This document shows, in pieces, positions 1 through 9,013 of a DNA stretch of 35,996 bases. Numbering within the stretch: position 1 is the stretch's first letter; every line of letters begins with the position of its first letter. The notes under the pieces are model-generated. The model worked only from the letters and a program-made list of their open reading frames with translations. It was not told where the DNA came from and did not search any database. The position numbers were made by a program, and so were the translations under genes. Source of the stretch: Atopobiaceae bacterium (GTDB lineage Bacteria; Actinomycetota; Coriobacteriia; Coriobacteriales; Atopobiaceae); contig JAFWKQ010000068.1 in assembly GCA_017545665.1 (NCBI GenBank), forward strand, positions 1 to 35,996, read 5' to 3'.

Positions 1-208
1 CGCGCTCGACGCCCAGACTGAAGCCGAGGTCATCCGAAACATTCGTCGCCGCGGCATCACGTGCATCGTGGTGGCGCACCGTCTCTCCACCATTCGCGAC
101 TGCGACGAGATCATCGTCCTCGATGACGGCAAGGTGGTCGAACGCGGAACCCACGTCGAACTCATGTCCCGAAACGGCGCCTATGCGGAGCTGGTGCGCA
201 ATGACTAA
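1..208 (+). CDS. ABC exporter ATPase, C-terminal end (partial; likely NHLP-type subunit 1)
   Basis: Reading frame 2..208 enters from the left edge and ends TAA at 206-208. It encodes the last 68 residues of an ABC ATPase: D-loop ALDAQTE, the H-loop [15 protein letters not shown] and the usual tail ending in [10 protein letters not shown]. The stop overlaps the ATG of the next gene (ATGACTAA, 201-208), so the two are translationally coupled. In NHLP/Nif11 bacteriocin loci an ABC subunit carrying a C39 peptidase commonly precedes a second ABC subunit. That this one has the peptidase is inferred only from its partner, because the N-terminus lies outside the window. Confidence 0.85.
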   Translation, partial: ALDAQTEAEVIRNIRRRGITCIVVAHRLSTIRDCDEIIVLDDGKVVERGTHVELMSRNGAYAELVRND

Positions 209-2399
209 AAAATGCGAGACACAGATCGAAGCCAGGGCGAGGCTGAACGACGCCATGGAAGAGCAGGCTTACGCGCAGCTCGCCCGTAGCGTGTCCAGCA
301 AGGAGCAGCGCGACTCGTTCGCCGACGACGAGCTCCCGCTCGACAAGGCGGCAAAGACCTGCCTAAAATACTTGCAGGCAGAACCCGGCGCCGTACCAGA
401 TGGCGTGGATGACCCCGACGAGCGACTCGACTGGCTCTGCCGACCCTCGTCGACCATGCGTCGCAAGATACGCCTGGAAAAGCGCTGGCATCGCAGAACG
501 TACGGAACGATACTCGCCCACCTCGACACGGGAGAGGCCGTTGCCCTGCTGCCTTGGGGTCTCTCTGGCTACCATTTCGTGAATCCCTCGACAGGACGCA
601 AGTCAAAGGTGACGGATTCCGTTGCGAAGCATATCTGCGAAGAGGCGCTCCTGTTCTACAAGCCCCTGCCGGCCAAGCCGCTTGGCATACGCGATCTGGT
701 GTTCTTCATCTTCGACCTCTTCGACCGTCGCGACTATGCGATCGTAATCGGTGCGGCCCTGATCGTGACGCTCGTCGGACTGGCGCCAGCTTGGGCAAAC
801 AAGATCGCCTTCCAGCTGGTGGCGCCCTCGGGTCAGTTTGGGCTGATCGGTCCCGTAGCCGCGCTGCTGCTGGGGGCTACGGTATGCGGCTTGCTCACGA
901 CCATCTGCCGCAACCTGGTCACGGCGAGTATGACCACGAAGGCGGAGGTGGTAACCGAGGCGGCAATCTTCTCCCGCGTGCTATCGCTGCCCGCGACGTT
1001 CTTCAAGCGGTTCTCGTCGGGCAACCTGGCAAACCGAATCGGCAACGTGTACTCGCTGGTCCAAAAGTTGGTCACGGCCGTCTTTGGCTCGGGACTCACG
1101 TCGTTGTTCGCGCTCATCTACATCGTGCAGATAACTACCTTCGCTCCTGCCCTGGCGTTGCCGGCGTTTGCCGTCGTCGCCGCGCAGGTGGTGCTCACGG
1201 TTTCCATTACGCTCACCATCGTGAGCTACGAGAAGAAGACCAAGCGTGCGAACAGCAGGCTATCCGGCCTCGTAGGCGCCCTTCTGAACGGCGTGCCGAA
1301 GATAAAGCTGGCCGGCGCCGAGAAAAGGGCTTTCGCACGATGGTCAAAGACCTACTCCGAATATGCGGAGCTCTCCTACAACCGTCCCTGGGCCCTACGC
1401 GCACTGCAGCCACTCGTGGCTTTCGTGGCGCTGCTCGGCAATGCGTTCATCTACTACTATGCGGCTAAGACGCACGTGAGCGTCGCCGACTTCATGGCCT
1501 TCAGCGCGGCGTACGGCCAGGTCAGCTTTGCGCTCATGGAATTCGCCTCGATCGCGGGCCAAACCGCAGAGGTAAAGCCCATGCTCGACCTTGTGTTGCC
1601 GATTCTGGAGACGGCACCCGAGGCCGACGAGGGCAAGCCAAGCGTTGAGTCGCTCGACGGCAGCATCAGGGTATCGGACGTAACATTCAGCTATGGCGAG
1701 GGCGGGCCCACCATCCTGCGCGACCTGTCGTTTACCGTACGTCCCGGCGAGTATGTGGCGCTCGTCGGCAAAAGCGGATGCGGAAAGTCGACCATCCTGC
1801 GCCTGCTGCTCGGCTTCGAGACGCCCGACAGCGGTAGCATATACTACGGTCCCCACGACGTACAGCGGGTAGACCTCAGAAGCCTGCGCCAGCATATCGG
1901 CACGGTGCTCCAGGACGGCAAGCTCTTCATGGGCGACATGGCGAGCAACATCACCCTCTCAACGCCGGGCGCGACCATCGACGATGCGTGGACGGCCGCG
2001 GAGGTGGCAGGCATCGCCGACGACATCCGCAAGATGCCCCTGGGAATGCAGACGCTCGTCTCCGAAGGCTCGGGCGGCGTGTCGGGCGGGCAGCGCCAAC
2101 GGTTGCTGATCGCGCGCGCCGTATGCGGAAACAGACGCATCCTCCTGTTCGACGAGGCGACCAGCGCGCTCGACAACAAGACGCAGAAGCACGTGAGCGA
2201 ATCGCTCGATGCACTCGCCTGCACGCGTCTGGTGATCGCGCATCGCCTTTCGACCGTCCGCAACTGCGACCGTATCCTAGTGGTCGACGGCGGACGTATA
2301 GCCGAAGAAGGTTCCTACGACGAACTGGTGGCAAAGGGCGGCCTGTTCCACGAGCTCGTAAAGCGCCAGATGCTCGATTCCGGCGATTCCGCAGAGTGA
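201..2399 (+). CDS. ABC transporter permease/ATPase, NHLP bacteriocin export type (subunit 2)
   Basis: A 732-residue half-transporter that would export a small peptide across the membrane using ATP. The ATG at 201 is chosen because it overlaps the upstream stop; a start at 123 would lie deep inside the previous gene. Residues 1-165 form a soluble N-terminal domain ([35 protein letters not shown]) typical of the second NHLP exporter subunit, which lacks the C39 peptidase. Membrane segments follow at about 175-450 with the [18 protein letters not shown] coupling region and [15 protein letters not shown]. The ATPase has Walker [10 protein letters not shown] at 523-531, signature VSGGQRQR near 626, Walker [12 protein letters not shown] near 648 and an H-loop IAHRLST. 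All catalytic motifs are intact. The family call rests on the N-terminal domain and gene pairing; a generic lipid or peptide exporter is the alternative. Confidence 0.85.
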   Translation: MTKKCETQIEARARLNDAMEEQAYAQLARSVSSKEQRDSFADDELPLDKAAKTCLKYLQAEPGAVPDGVDDPDERLDWLCRPSSTMRRKIRLEKRWHRRTYGTILAHLDTGEAVALLPWGLSGYHFVNPSTGRKSKVTDSVAKHICEEALLFYKPLPAKPLGIRDLVFFIFDLFDRRDYAIVIGAALIVTLVGLAPAWANKIAFQLVAPSGQFGLIGPVAALLLGATVCGLLTTICRNLVTASMTTKAEVVTEAAIFSRVLSLPATFFKRFSSGNLANRIGNVYSLVQKLVTAVFGSGLTSLFALIYIVQITTFAPALALPAFAVVAAQVVLTVSITLTIVSYEKKTKRANSRLSGLVGALLNGVPKIKLAGAEKRAFARWSKTYSEYAELSYNRPWALRALQPLVAFVALLGNAFIYYYAAKTHVSVADFMAFSAAYGQVSFALMEFASIAGQTAEVKPMLDLVLPILETAPEADEGKPSVESLDGSIRVSDVTFSYGEGGPTILRDLSFTVRPGEYVALVGKSGCGKSTILRLLLGFETPDSGSIYYGPHDVQRVDLRSLRQHIGTVLQDGKLFMGDMASNITLSTPGATIDDAWTAAEVAGIADDIRKMPLGMQTLVSEGSGGVSGGQRQRLLIARAVCGNRRILLFDEATSALDNKTQKHVSESLDALACTRLVIAHRLSTVRNCDRILVVDGGRIAEEGSYDELVAKGGLFHELVKRQMLDSGDSAE

Positions 2400-2408
2400 G
2401 ACGGATGC

Positions 2409-2726
2409 CTATGCGCGCTTGATGAGACCGCCGATCTTGTCTGCGAGAAGGCGCCCGACTAGGACGGTCTCGTTGGCGCCCGCGCGTTCTGCGGGCTCTA
2501 CGTTCTTGTCGAAATGCAGCATGCAGGCGATTTCGAGAGGATTGCCCTCCGCACGGCGTCTCTCGCACAGAGGATGCAATTCAAGCAGCGTGCTAATGAT
2601 GAGATCGTCGGACTCCTTGTGTTTCACGCGATCGTTAGCCGCGATAAGCAGTCGGCTCGAATCATCCGATACCTCCACGTTGTCTCCAGCGACGACGGAT
2701 TGTGTCGCGGGATGCTCGCGTTGCAT
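2409..2726 (-). pseudogene. C-terminal remnant of a putative CASTOR/POLLUX-type (TrkA-N) ion channel
   Basis: Reading leftward to a TAG at 2409-2411, about 105 codons read as the end of a Rossmann-like NAD-binding domain: a hydrophobic strand RLLIAAND, an acidic ESDDLIISTLLELHPLCERR helix, EIACMLHF, then AGANETVLVGRLLADKIG. This order matches the C-terminal TrkA-N-like domain of CASTOR/POLLUX-related channels. The likeness stops at about 2726, exactly where the macro-domain remnant on the other strand begins, so the 5' part with the membrane helices is missing and no start codon or ribosome site suits a real gene. The family call is by motif memory and moderate; it could be another Rossmann-fold regulator of ion transport. 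Confidence 0.5.
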
Positions 2727-2966
2727 CGTAAGGAGCTTGCCTCGTGCTACCGCAGCTGCCTCGACCTCGCCTCTGCAAACGACCTGCACTCCATCGCCTT
2801 CTGCTGCATCAGCACAGGCGTTTTCGGCTTCCCGCAGGAAGAGCCAGCGCGAATCGCCGTGCGCACGGTACGCGAGTGGTTGGACGAGCACGAAGCCAAT
2901 ATGATTGTTGTGTTCAACGTTTTCATGCAGAAGGACGAGTCCATCTACGGCGACCTCCTGGCATAA
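2727..2966 (+). pseudogene. C-terminal remnant of a Zn-dependent macro-domain protein-ADP-ribose hydrolase
   Basis: The frame ending TAA at 2964-2966 encodes ELASCYRSCLDLAS, then SIAFCCISTGVFGFPQEEPA, then AVRTVREWL and IVVFNVFMQKDESIYGDLL. This is the last third of the bacterial macro-domain protein-ADP-ribose hydrolase family: the CYRSCL helix, the FCCISTG substrate loop and the FNVF strand. The N-terminal ADP-ribose-binding part and the zinc ligands are absent. The upstream codons in this frame (2514-2726) are the complement of the channel remnant and show no macro-domain character, so the apparent 150-codon reading frame is a fusion artefact and the gene is broken. Confidence 0.75.
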
Positions 2967-2992
2967 GACGCAGTCCTGACAGGCGTTTCACG

Positions 2993-3030
2993 AAAAGGGG
3001 TACTCCCATTTGAACAAAAGGGGTACCCCC
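2993..3030. repeat. Two near-identical 15-nt direct repeats, AAAAGGGGTAC(T/C)CCC
   Basis: Copies at 2993-3007 and 3016-3030 are separated by 8 nt and sit between the macro-domain remnant and the transposase remnant. Each contains a GGGGTACCCC-like palindrome. They may be remains of repeat insertions or of mobile-element ends; no function can be assigned. Confidence 0.5.
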
Positions 3031-3094
3031 TTGGCTGAAAATCGCGGCAATCCCTACCCCTCAGGGACCCCGGACGTTTTTCCGGACCATCAGG

Positions 3095-3690
3095 CTACGC
3101 GGCGTAGCCCAGCTCCTCGCGGTGCTGCCTGATGGTCTTCCAGCCTAGCGACTTCTTGAGCTTCTTGCAACGGTACCACTCGATGTACCCGTCGAGCGCC
3201 TCCCCGAACTCCTCGAAGGACACGCCCGACCAGTCGCGGTGGTCGAAGAAGTCGCTCTTGAGCGTGCCGAAGAACCCTCGCACCTGGCGTTGTCCGGGCT
3301 GCGGGCTTTGCGCGACATGGAGCGCGTCACGTGGCCCGACTCGCAGGCGTCGCGCCATTCGCCGGTCATGTACACCGCGCCGCCGTCGCTGTGGACGACC
3401 AGCGGCCTCTCGGCGGTCGGCCCGACCTCGCCGACGAGGTCGGCGAGCATGCCGACCACGAGCTCCTTGTCGGGGTGGAGCGAGACCCGCCAGCACATCT
3501 CGATCGGCACCACCGGCGAGGCCAAGAGGCTCGAGCAGTTCTCGCTCGCCCTTCCCAAGGACGTGGAGGGCTCGATCGAGTACTGCGGCCCAGTCTGTGC
3601 CAGGGTGGTGCCACCGAGGGCCGGAAGTGGATCTTGGGTTCCGCCAGACCTGAACCACAAAACCAATAGTCGTCTCCCACACATGCACTA
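3095..3690 (-). pseudogene. IS3-family transposase remnant (rve integrase domain), frameshifted and 5'-truncated
   Basis: On the minus strand the first part lies in one frame (SLHPDKELVVGMLADL, PLVVHSDGGAVY, SMSRKARSPDNARCEG), then at about 3274-3278 the reading must move to another frame to continue FFGTLKSDFF, GVSFEEFGEALDGYIEWY, LKKSLGW, ending TAG at 3095-3097. HSDxG and SPDNxxxEGFFG with a KKSLGW tail are hallmarks of the IS3-family OrfB rve domain. Restoring one G in the GAGGG run would rejoin the frames. The programmed IS3 frameshift lies between orfA and orfB, not here, so this is damage. The N-terminal half and orfA are missing. A short hairpin CCGGA...TCCGG at 3071-3086 follows the stop and may belong to the element end. 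Confidence 0.8.
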
Positions 3691-3701
3691 ATCATTTAAC
3701 A

Positions 3702-3740
3702 GGCTGTGCGGCACGTGCCTAATGCCCGTGCCGCACAGCC
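3702..3740. terminator. Perfect 14-bp inverted repeat, possible terminator of the phospho-beta-glucosidase gene
   Basis: Arms 3702-3715 (GGCTGTGCGGCACG) and 3727-3740 are perfectly complementary with an 11-nt loop. It lies about 100 nt past the stop of the minus-strand glucosidase and next to the transposase remnant. There is no strong T-run on either side, so termination is uncertain; it could also be a relic of a mobile element. The pyrimidine-rich stretch 3741-3843 shows no gene. Confidence 0.45.
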
Positions 3741-3843
3741 GTGAGAACGCCGAAGCCCTCTCTCTTTTTTGATGTTTCTTTGGTGTTCAGCGTGAGCTGC
3801 TCACCCAATTCCTGTCTCTTTGACCTTTCTACCAGCGGTTTTT

Positions 3844-5358
<1,515 letters not shown>

Positions 5359-5362
5359 TTAG

Positions 5363-5400
5363 TATTACTTATAATGAACGTCTGGTTATCCGCAATTGCC
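5363..5400 (-). promoter_or_regulatory. Candidate promoter of the 6-phospho-beta-glucosidase gene
   Basis: On the minus strand, TTGCGG is followed after 16 nt by TATAAG inside an AT-rich patch (about 5363-5397) that stands out from its GC-rich surroundings. A small hairpin CCGGG...CCCGG (5321-5336) lies between it and the start codon. No recognisable antiterminator target or operator was seen. Confidence 0.4.
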
Positions 5401-5464
5401 ATGGACGGGCGCAATCGTCGCCCCAGCGTCAGCTATCGCTCGCGCCCTCGCGCCCGCGCAGTCC

Positions 5465-5518
5465 CGCATGCGGCTCCGCGCTCGCTTCGCTCGCTCACTT
5501 CGTGAGTCGTCGCATGCG
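5465..5518 (-). repeat. 54-bp dispersed repeat, copy 1 (inverted relative to copy 2 at 30246-30299)
   Basis: The element is bounded at both ends by CGCATGCG and contains the small hairpin CTCAC-GAA-GTGAG. Its reverse complement matches 30246-30299 at 51 of 54 positions by hand alignment, with differences at positions 9, 37 and 46. It lies just past the stop of the metallophosphoesterase gene (minus strand), in the 255-nt gap before the glucosidase. It resembles a REP/BIME-type extragenic palindrome. Confidence 0.8.
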
Positions 5519-5547
5519 CACGGGCACGAAGGCGGATCGGCAACCAG

Positions 5548-6408
5548 CTATCCCCAAAGCGGAATGCGCTTGCCGCAGCGTACGCAGGCATACCACGCGC
5601 GGCTTCCGTGCTTTTTGCCCTCTGGCGGCGGACAATAGCGCTGCTCCCACTCGTGGGCTACGCCGTCGGGACAGCTTCCCATATTCGTGCCGTAAAACGT
5701 GAGGCCCGTGCCATCCAAATCGAACACCTGGTTGTAGAGACAGGTGTGCGGCTCGTCCAAAGGCAGGTCCATGTGAAGGTGGCCGTAGAACCAGCGCCTA
5801 TATGCAAACGCACCCTCGACGCATTCTTCCAGCCATGCCGTGTACTCGTCATCTGGGCCCCAAAAGCCCGCATAGCGCGCGCGATATCGTTCGTATTGCC
5901 CTGTGGGAGGACAGTGGGTAAGCACGTAGTCCACCGCACCCACGCGCCTCGCCGCATCCGCGATGCGCTTTCGCTCCTCCCTATTCGGCACCTCCTGAGG
6001 CCACCAGTTCCTATGCGGCACGCGCCATTCCTTGTCGATGGAGTGCGCTCCACCGCACACGAAGAACGAGTGCCCACCAATGGAGTAGGTCTCCCCACGC
6101 ATGAGATGCGAGACGTGCGGACGCACGTCCTGCACCTTGCCGCCATAGCGCTCGACTACCGGCAGCGCATCGAGCATGTTGAAGTTCTCGTGGTTGCCGT
6201 CCAAAAAGAGGGTCGTCCAGGGCTGACGCTCGAGCCAATCGAGCCGCGACGACTCGCCCCTGCTGGGAGGGTCCGCCCACAGGAGGCCAAAGTCCCCCAA
6301 AATAATGGGGCAGTCGTCTCGCGTGAGACTCTTTGCCGTGCGCGCGAACCCCTCGATTTTGGCGATGTCCATCTCGCCATGCGTATCGCCCGTCAAAAAG
6401 ACCGCCAT
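5548..6408 (-). CDS. Calcineurin-like metallophosphoesterase
   Basis: A 286-residue cytoplasmic phosphoesterase with a complete metal-binding set: GDTHG (7-11), GDFG (38-41), GNHEN (71-75), THCP with H165, and GHLH (209-212). These bind two metal ions in the calcineurin-like fold and hydrolyse phosphomono- or diesters; the substrate cannot be predicted. The C-terminus carries CVRCGKR, a possible half zinc knuckle. The ATG at 6408 has GAGGTGG upstream and overlaps the end of the ACT-domain gene by 16 nt, so the two are coupled. It is the last gene of a putative operon running from about 8726. Confidence 0.88.
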   Translation of the reverse strand: MAVFLTGDTHGEMDIAKIEGFARTAKSLTRDDCPIILGDFGLLWADPPSRGESSRLDWLERQPWTTLFLDGNHENFNMLDALPVVERYGGKVQDVRPHVSHLMRGETYSIGGHSFFVCGGAHSIDKEWRVPHRNWWPQEVPNREERKRIADAARRVGAVDYVLTHCPPTGQYERYRARYAGFWGPDDEYTAWLEECVEGAFAYRRWFYGHLHMDLPLDEPHTCLYNQVFDLDGTGLTFYGTNMGSCPDGVAHEWEQRYCPPPEGKKHGSRAWYACVRCGKRIPLWG

Positions 6409-6776
6409 GCACGCACCACCTCATAGCCCGCAGACTCGAGCGCGTCGCATGCTGTGCTGAGGTCGTCTTGCCTAACCAGCACGTAATCCGTGTCGTAGGT
6501 CGAAACCGCAAAGATCGCCACGTCGGAACGCGCGAGCACGCCACTTATCTTGGCCAGTATTCCCACGAGCGAGAAGTCCAGCTGACCCTCCACTCGCATT
6601 GCCCGCCACCCGTCCTCACGGGCGAGCGTCTGCGGGGGCACGCACGACGTTGGGCACACAACCGATATCTCCCTATCGGTTACTCCCACGAAGGTCAGCT
6701 CGCGCGAGAGGTCGACGTCCGCAAGGCTCTCCACCTTGCAGACGCTCAAGGGAGCTGCAAACGTTGCGATTCTCAT
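6393..6776 (-). CDS. ACT-domain protein (ACT_7-like, tandem ACT)
   Basis: A 127-residue protein made almost entirely of two ACT-like halves. The first contains FVGVTDREISVVCP and the second GQLDFSLVGILAKISGVLARS followed by AIFAVSTYDTDYVLV, both characteristic of the small stand-alone ACT_7 family that resembles the regulatory part of aspartate kinase. Such proteins probably bind an amino acid or similar ligand; no catalytic domain is present. The ATG at 6776 has AGGGA about 8 nt upstream and starts 10 nt after the upstream PASTA-protein stop; the 3' end overlaps the metallophosphoesterase. The ligand is unknown. Confidence 0.8.
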   Translation of the reverse strand: MRIATFAAPLSVCKVESLADVDLSRELTFVGVTDREISVVCPTSCVPPQTLAREDGWRAMRVEGQLDFSLVGILAKISGVLARSDVAIFAVSTYDTDYVLVRQDDLSTACDALESAGYEVVRAWRSF

Positions 6777-6785
6777 ACGTCGTCC

Positions 6786-8264
6786 CTATCCAACGCGTAC
6801 GACAACGGTGCCAAAGCGTGAGCCCCCGTCGTAGGCGGCGTCCCACAGGTAGCCACCTCTGCTGCCCTTCGCGGCCGTCGCGTCCGCGGGGACCATTATG
6901 TAGGAGCCCGCCACGCCCGACGACAGCCCGTCCGCCGACCCTCGCCAGCTCTCACCGCTCAGGTGGCACTTGTCGATTATGTAGTCCAGGCTCTCGCCCC
7001 AAAAGTGCACGCGCATAACGCGCCACTTCATGCCCGTGAGGAGCGGGCTTTGGTCGTTTGAGGTGGCCTTCGTGTAGCCCGGCGTGCTCTCGGGAGACAC
7101 CGTGCTCTGCTCAAACACGAACTGCGTGCCATACTCAGACAAATAGACGGCGCAACCCTCACCGTAATAATCCAACCAGAAGTTGTTGTCGAGCATCCAG
7201 TTGTGTATGGTCTGCGGCGTACGGTCAAAGTACTCGAAGAAGTCCCATACCTCGGCCATGCCACTGGTGCTTGCAAACGACGCAGGCCCATAGCCTGAGG
7301 ACGCAGCGCTTTCCGACGGCTGCGACGGCTGCGCCTCCTGTGTCTCCTGCGAAGATGAGCTAGGCTGTGTGGTTGTTTCCTCATGTGGCCGCGCTTTTGC
7401 AACCAAGAGCTTAACGGTTGAACCTTCGCTTGCCTGGGTCCCTTCGGCAGGATCGGAGCTCAAGACCGTTTGCGGCGTCTCGTCGGAGTATTCCTCAGAT
7501 ACGCTCACCCTAAGTCCCGCACTCTCCAGATTCACGCGTGCCGAATCCAGCGTGAGCCCCTTTGTTGCAGGAACGCTCACCGTATTTGAAGAAGTGGACG
7601 TTTGCGCCTTTACGGAGCCGGACGACGTTGACGCGCTCGCACCGGCTCCCTTCCCGTTATTGCCCAAAACAAAGAGCGCGACGGCTGCAATCACAGCAAT
7701 GGCCACGATTCCGCCAACGATTGCCGGCGCAGCGGACTTTTTCTTTTGAGACTGAGGATGCGTCGCCTGAGCCGGCGCCTCAGCAGGCGCCGAAACGGCG
7801 CCAGGCTGTGGGCTGCTTTGCGTAAACGCCGATGTAGACACAGCCGTCGTAACGGCAGGCGACATATTCTGCTGAGCGGGAATGCCTTGCGTCTGCCCTG
7901 CCTGGCCGTTGGGGCGAAGCGAGTCGAGCTCGGCCGCCGGCATGCCGAGCACGCACCCCACGGCACACGCGATGCAGCAAGCGGTCCTGTGCGCCGCCTC
8001 TTCGTCTATCATGCGTTCATCCATGAGATAGAGCTCTGCACGCTGCGAAGCAACCATTAAGTCGCTTACACTAGGAGACAACATGTGCGACACCTCAAAA
8101 AACGGTGCGCAAAGCTTCTGCTCGCAGTTGTTCCTGAATACCTGCATCTCCTGGGACGTCTCGTTACACAAGTCCATTACATGCGAAAGCAATTTGTGCG
8201 GCTGCCCCAAAAGGGCCAAGCCACCCATCCGCAGTGTTTGGACTAGCGCTCGCTCCAAATCCAT
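6786..8264 (-). CDS. Single-pass membrane protein with one PASTA domain and an unknown extracytoplasmic domain
   Basis: A 492-residue protein. Residues 1-120 form an unrecognised, cysteine-containing helical domain (start MDLERALVQT; TACCIACAVGC near 95-104). A proline/glutamine/serine-rich linker follows, then KKK and one membrane helix at about 179-201. Outside the membrane lies a Ser/Thr linker, one PASTA domain at 227-290 (TVSVPATKGLTLDSARVNLE through SDPAEGT and GSTVKLLVA), a further Ser/Gln-rich linker and an unrecognised C-terminal domain at about 335-492. There is no Ser/Thr kinase domain, although PASTA domains usually occur in PknB-like kinases or PBPs. The ATG at 8264 is chosen for its GGAGGG 6 nt upstream; the longer frame to 8504 runs through a palindromic repeat. 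PASTA suggests binding to peptidoglycan or muropeptide. Confidence 0.75.
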   Translation of the reverse strand: MDLERALVQTLRMGGLALLGQPHKLLSHVMDLCNETSQEMQVFRNNCEQKLCAPFFEVSHMLSPSVSDLMVASQRAELYLMDERMIDEEAAHRTACCIACAVGCVLGMPAAELDSLRPNGQAGQTQGIPAQQNMSPAVTTAVSTSAFTQSSPQPGAVSAPAEAPAQATHPQSQKKKSAAPAIVGGIVAIAVIAAVALFVLGNNGKGAGASASTSSGSVKAQTSTSSNTVSVPATKGLTLDSARVNLESAGLRVSVSEEYSDETPQTVLSSDPAEGTQASEGSTVKLLVAKARPHEETTTQPSSSSQETQEAQPSQPSESAASSGYGPASFASTSGMAEVWDFFEYFDRTPQTIHNWMLDNNFWLDYYGEGCAVYLSEYGTQFVFEQSTVSPESTPGYTKATSNDQSPLLTGMKWRVMRVHFWGESLDYIIDKCHLSGESWRGSADGLSSGVAGSYIMVPADATAAKGSRGGYLWDAAYDGGSRFGTVVVRVG

Positions 8265-8390
8265 ACGTCGCCCTCCACCATGCGCAACCAGTTGGCTATC
8301 AATCGTACCATAGCATATTCGCAAGTACTTGGGCGCAAGGGGAACGTCCCTGTAGTTCGGGGCAATTTTGGTACTCATCGCACCCCACGC

Positions 8391-8471
8391 CAGGCTGTCC
8401 GAAAACGGTGTGCCGTTAGGGGATACTCCCCTAACGGCACACCGCTCCTTCACGAGTTTTCGGACAGCCTG
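8391..8471. repeat. Nested palindrome: 15-16-bp outer and 17-bp inner inverted repeats
   Basis: The outer arms 8391-8406 (CAGGCTGTCCGAAAAC) and 8456-8471 are perfectly complementary. Inside them lies a second perfect hairpin, arms 8406-8422 and 8428-8444 (CGGTGTGCCGTTAGGGG and complement) with a 5-nt loop. It sits between the Nif11-like peptide gene and the PASTA gene on the minus strand. It could be a miniature inverted-repeat element, an attenuator separating the two genes, or both. No T-run follows the hairpins. Confidence 0.75.
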
Positions 8472-8507
8472 CCGCAATGGTCGCCATTGCGTATGCTGCT
8501 GCAACCG

Positions 8508-8726
8508 CTAATCAATTATCGTTGCTTGTGCCAATCCGCCGGCAGCCTGGTCCAAGTCGTCTAAGCTCAGCCTCGCGTTGGACAACTCATCCAAATATGC
8601 CTGTGCCTCTTCTGCGGTAATGCTGATGCCGTTTTCCTTGGCAAGCGCAAGAAGCACCTCTGCGCTCTTGCAGGCTTGCGCCTTCCGAATCAGCTCCGGG
8701 GTCAGCTCATTGCCGTACTCCGCCAT
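8508..8726 (-). CDS. Nif11-like leader peptide (putative RiPP precursor)
   Basis: A 72-residue acidic peptide that resembles the Nif11-like leader family. It has ELTPELIRKAQACKSAEVLL, then ALAKENGISITAEEAQAYLD, then LSLDDLDQAAGG. The double glycine at the end of an amphipathic leader is the cleavage site recognised by C39-peptidase ABC exporters. Only eight residues (LAQATIID) follow it, a very short core with no Cys, so it may be a degenerate precursor, a minimal peptide or a regulator. The ATG at 8726 has AGGAGA 7-8 nt upstream. No maturase (LanM, radical SAM, YcaO) is seen nearby. An NHLP-type exporter pair lies about 6 kb away at 1-2399. Confidence 0.7.
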   Translation of the reverse strand: MAEYGNELTPELIRKAQACKSAEVLLALAKENGISITAEEAQAYLDELSNARLSLDDLDQAAGGLAQATIID

Positions 8727-8778
8727 GAACTGATCTCCTCTCGATTCCCGGTTGTTCCACGTTTCATGCGTCTTCCTA

Positions 8779-8785
8779 TTTATAT
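8779..8785 (-). promoter_or_regulatory. Candidate -10 element for the Nif11-like peptide gene
   Basis: On the minus strand ATATAAA lies about 50 nt upstream of the peptide start codon in an AT-richer stretch. No convincing -35 hexamer is present at the usual distance, so this is tentative. Confidence 0.3.
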
Positions 8786-8967
8786 CACGGGCAGTGCTCT
8801 AAGCAGGTAAGTATTCCAAAATGTCATACCGGGTGAATCGGACGTTGCATAATGTCTTGCATCCGAACGGTAACAGCAAGGTACGACAAACATCAATGCA
8901 CAAATCGTCACCCCACCTGCCGCTCATCCGTTGCGACCCGGCCCGTTTATCACCGGCGCCAGATTGC

Positions 8968-8973
8968 TACAAT
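8968..8973 (+). promoter_or_regulatory. Candidate extended -10 (TGCTACAAT) of upp
   Basis: TACAAT preceded by TGC forms an extended -10 about 40 nt before the upp start codon. The -35 region (GTTTAT at 17 nt) is poor, which an extended -10 can offset. The rest of 8727-9013 shows no gene. Confidence 0.4.
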
Positions 8974-9013
8974 GGAATGGGTTCTGTTTCCAACATCGAA
9001 AGTGAGGCGCCTT

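Noticed and set aside
2514..2966. An intact 150-residue plus-strand protein
   Set aside because: Only its last ~80 residues match a family; the first part is the complement of another gene remnant, so it is an accidental fusion frame.
6786..8504. Longer 572-residue version of the PASTA protein starting at 8504
   Set aside because: Its first 80 codons translate the nested palindrome at 8391-8471; the ATG at 8264 has a far better ribosome site.
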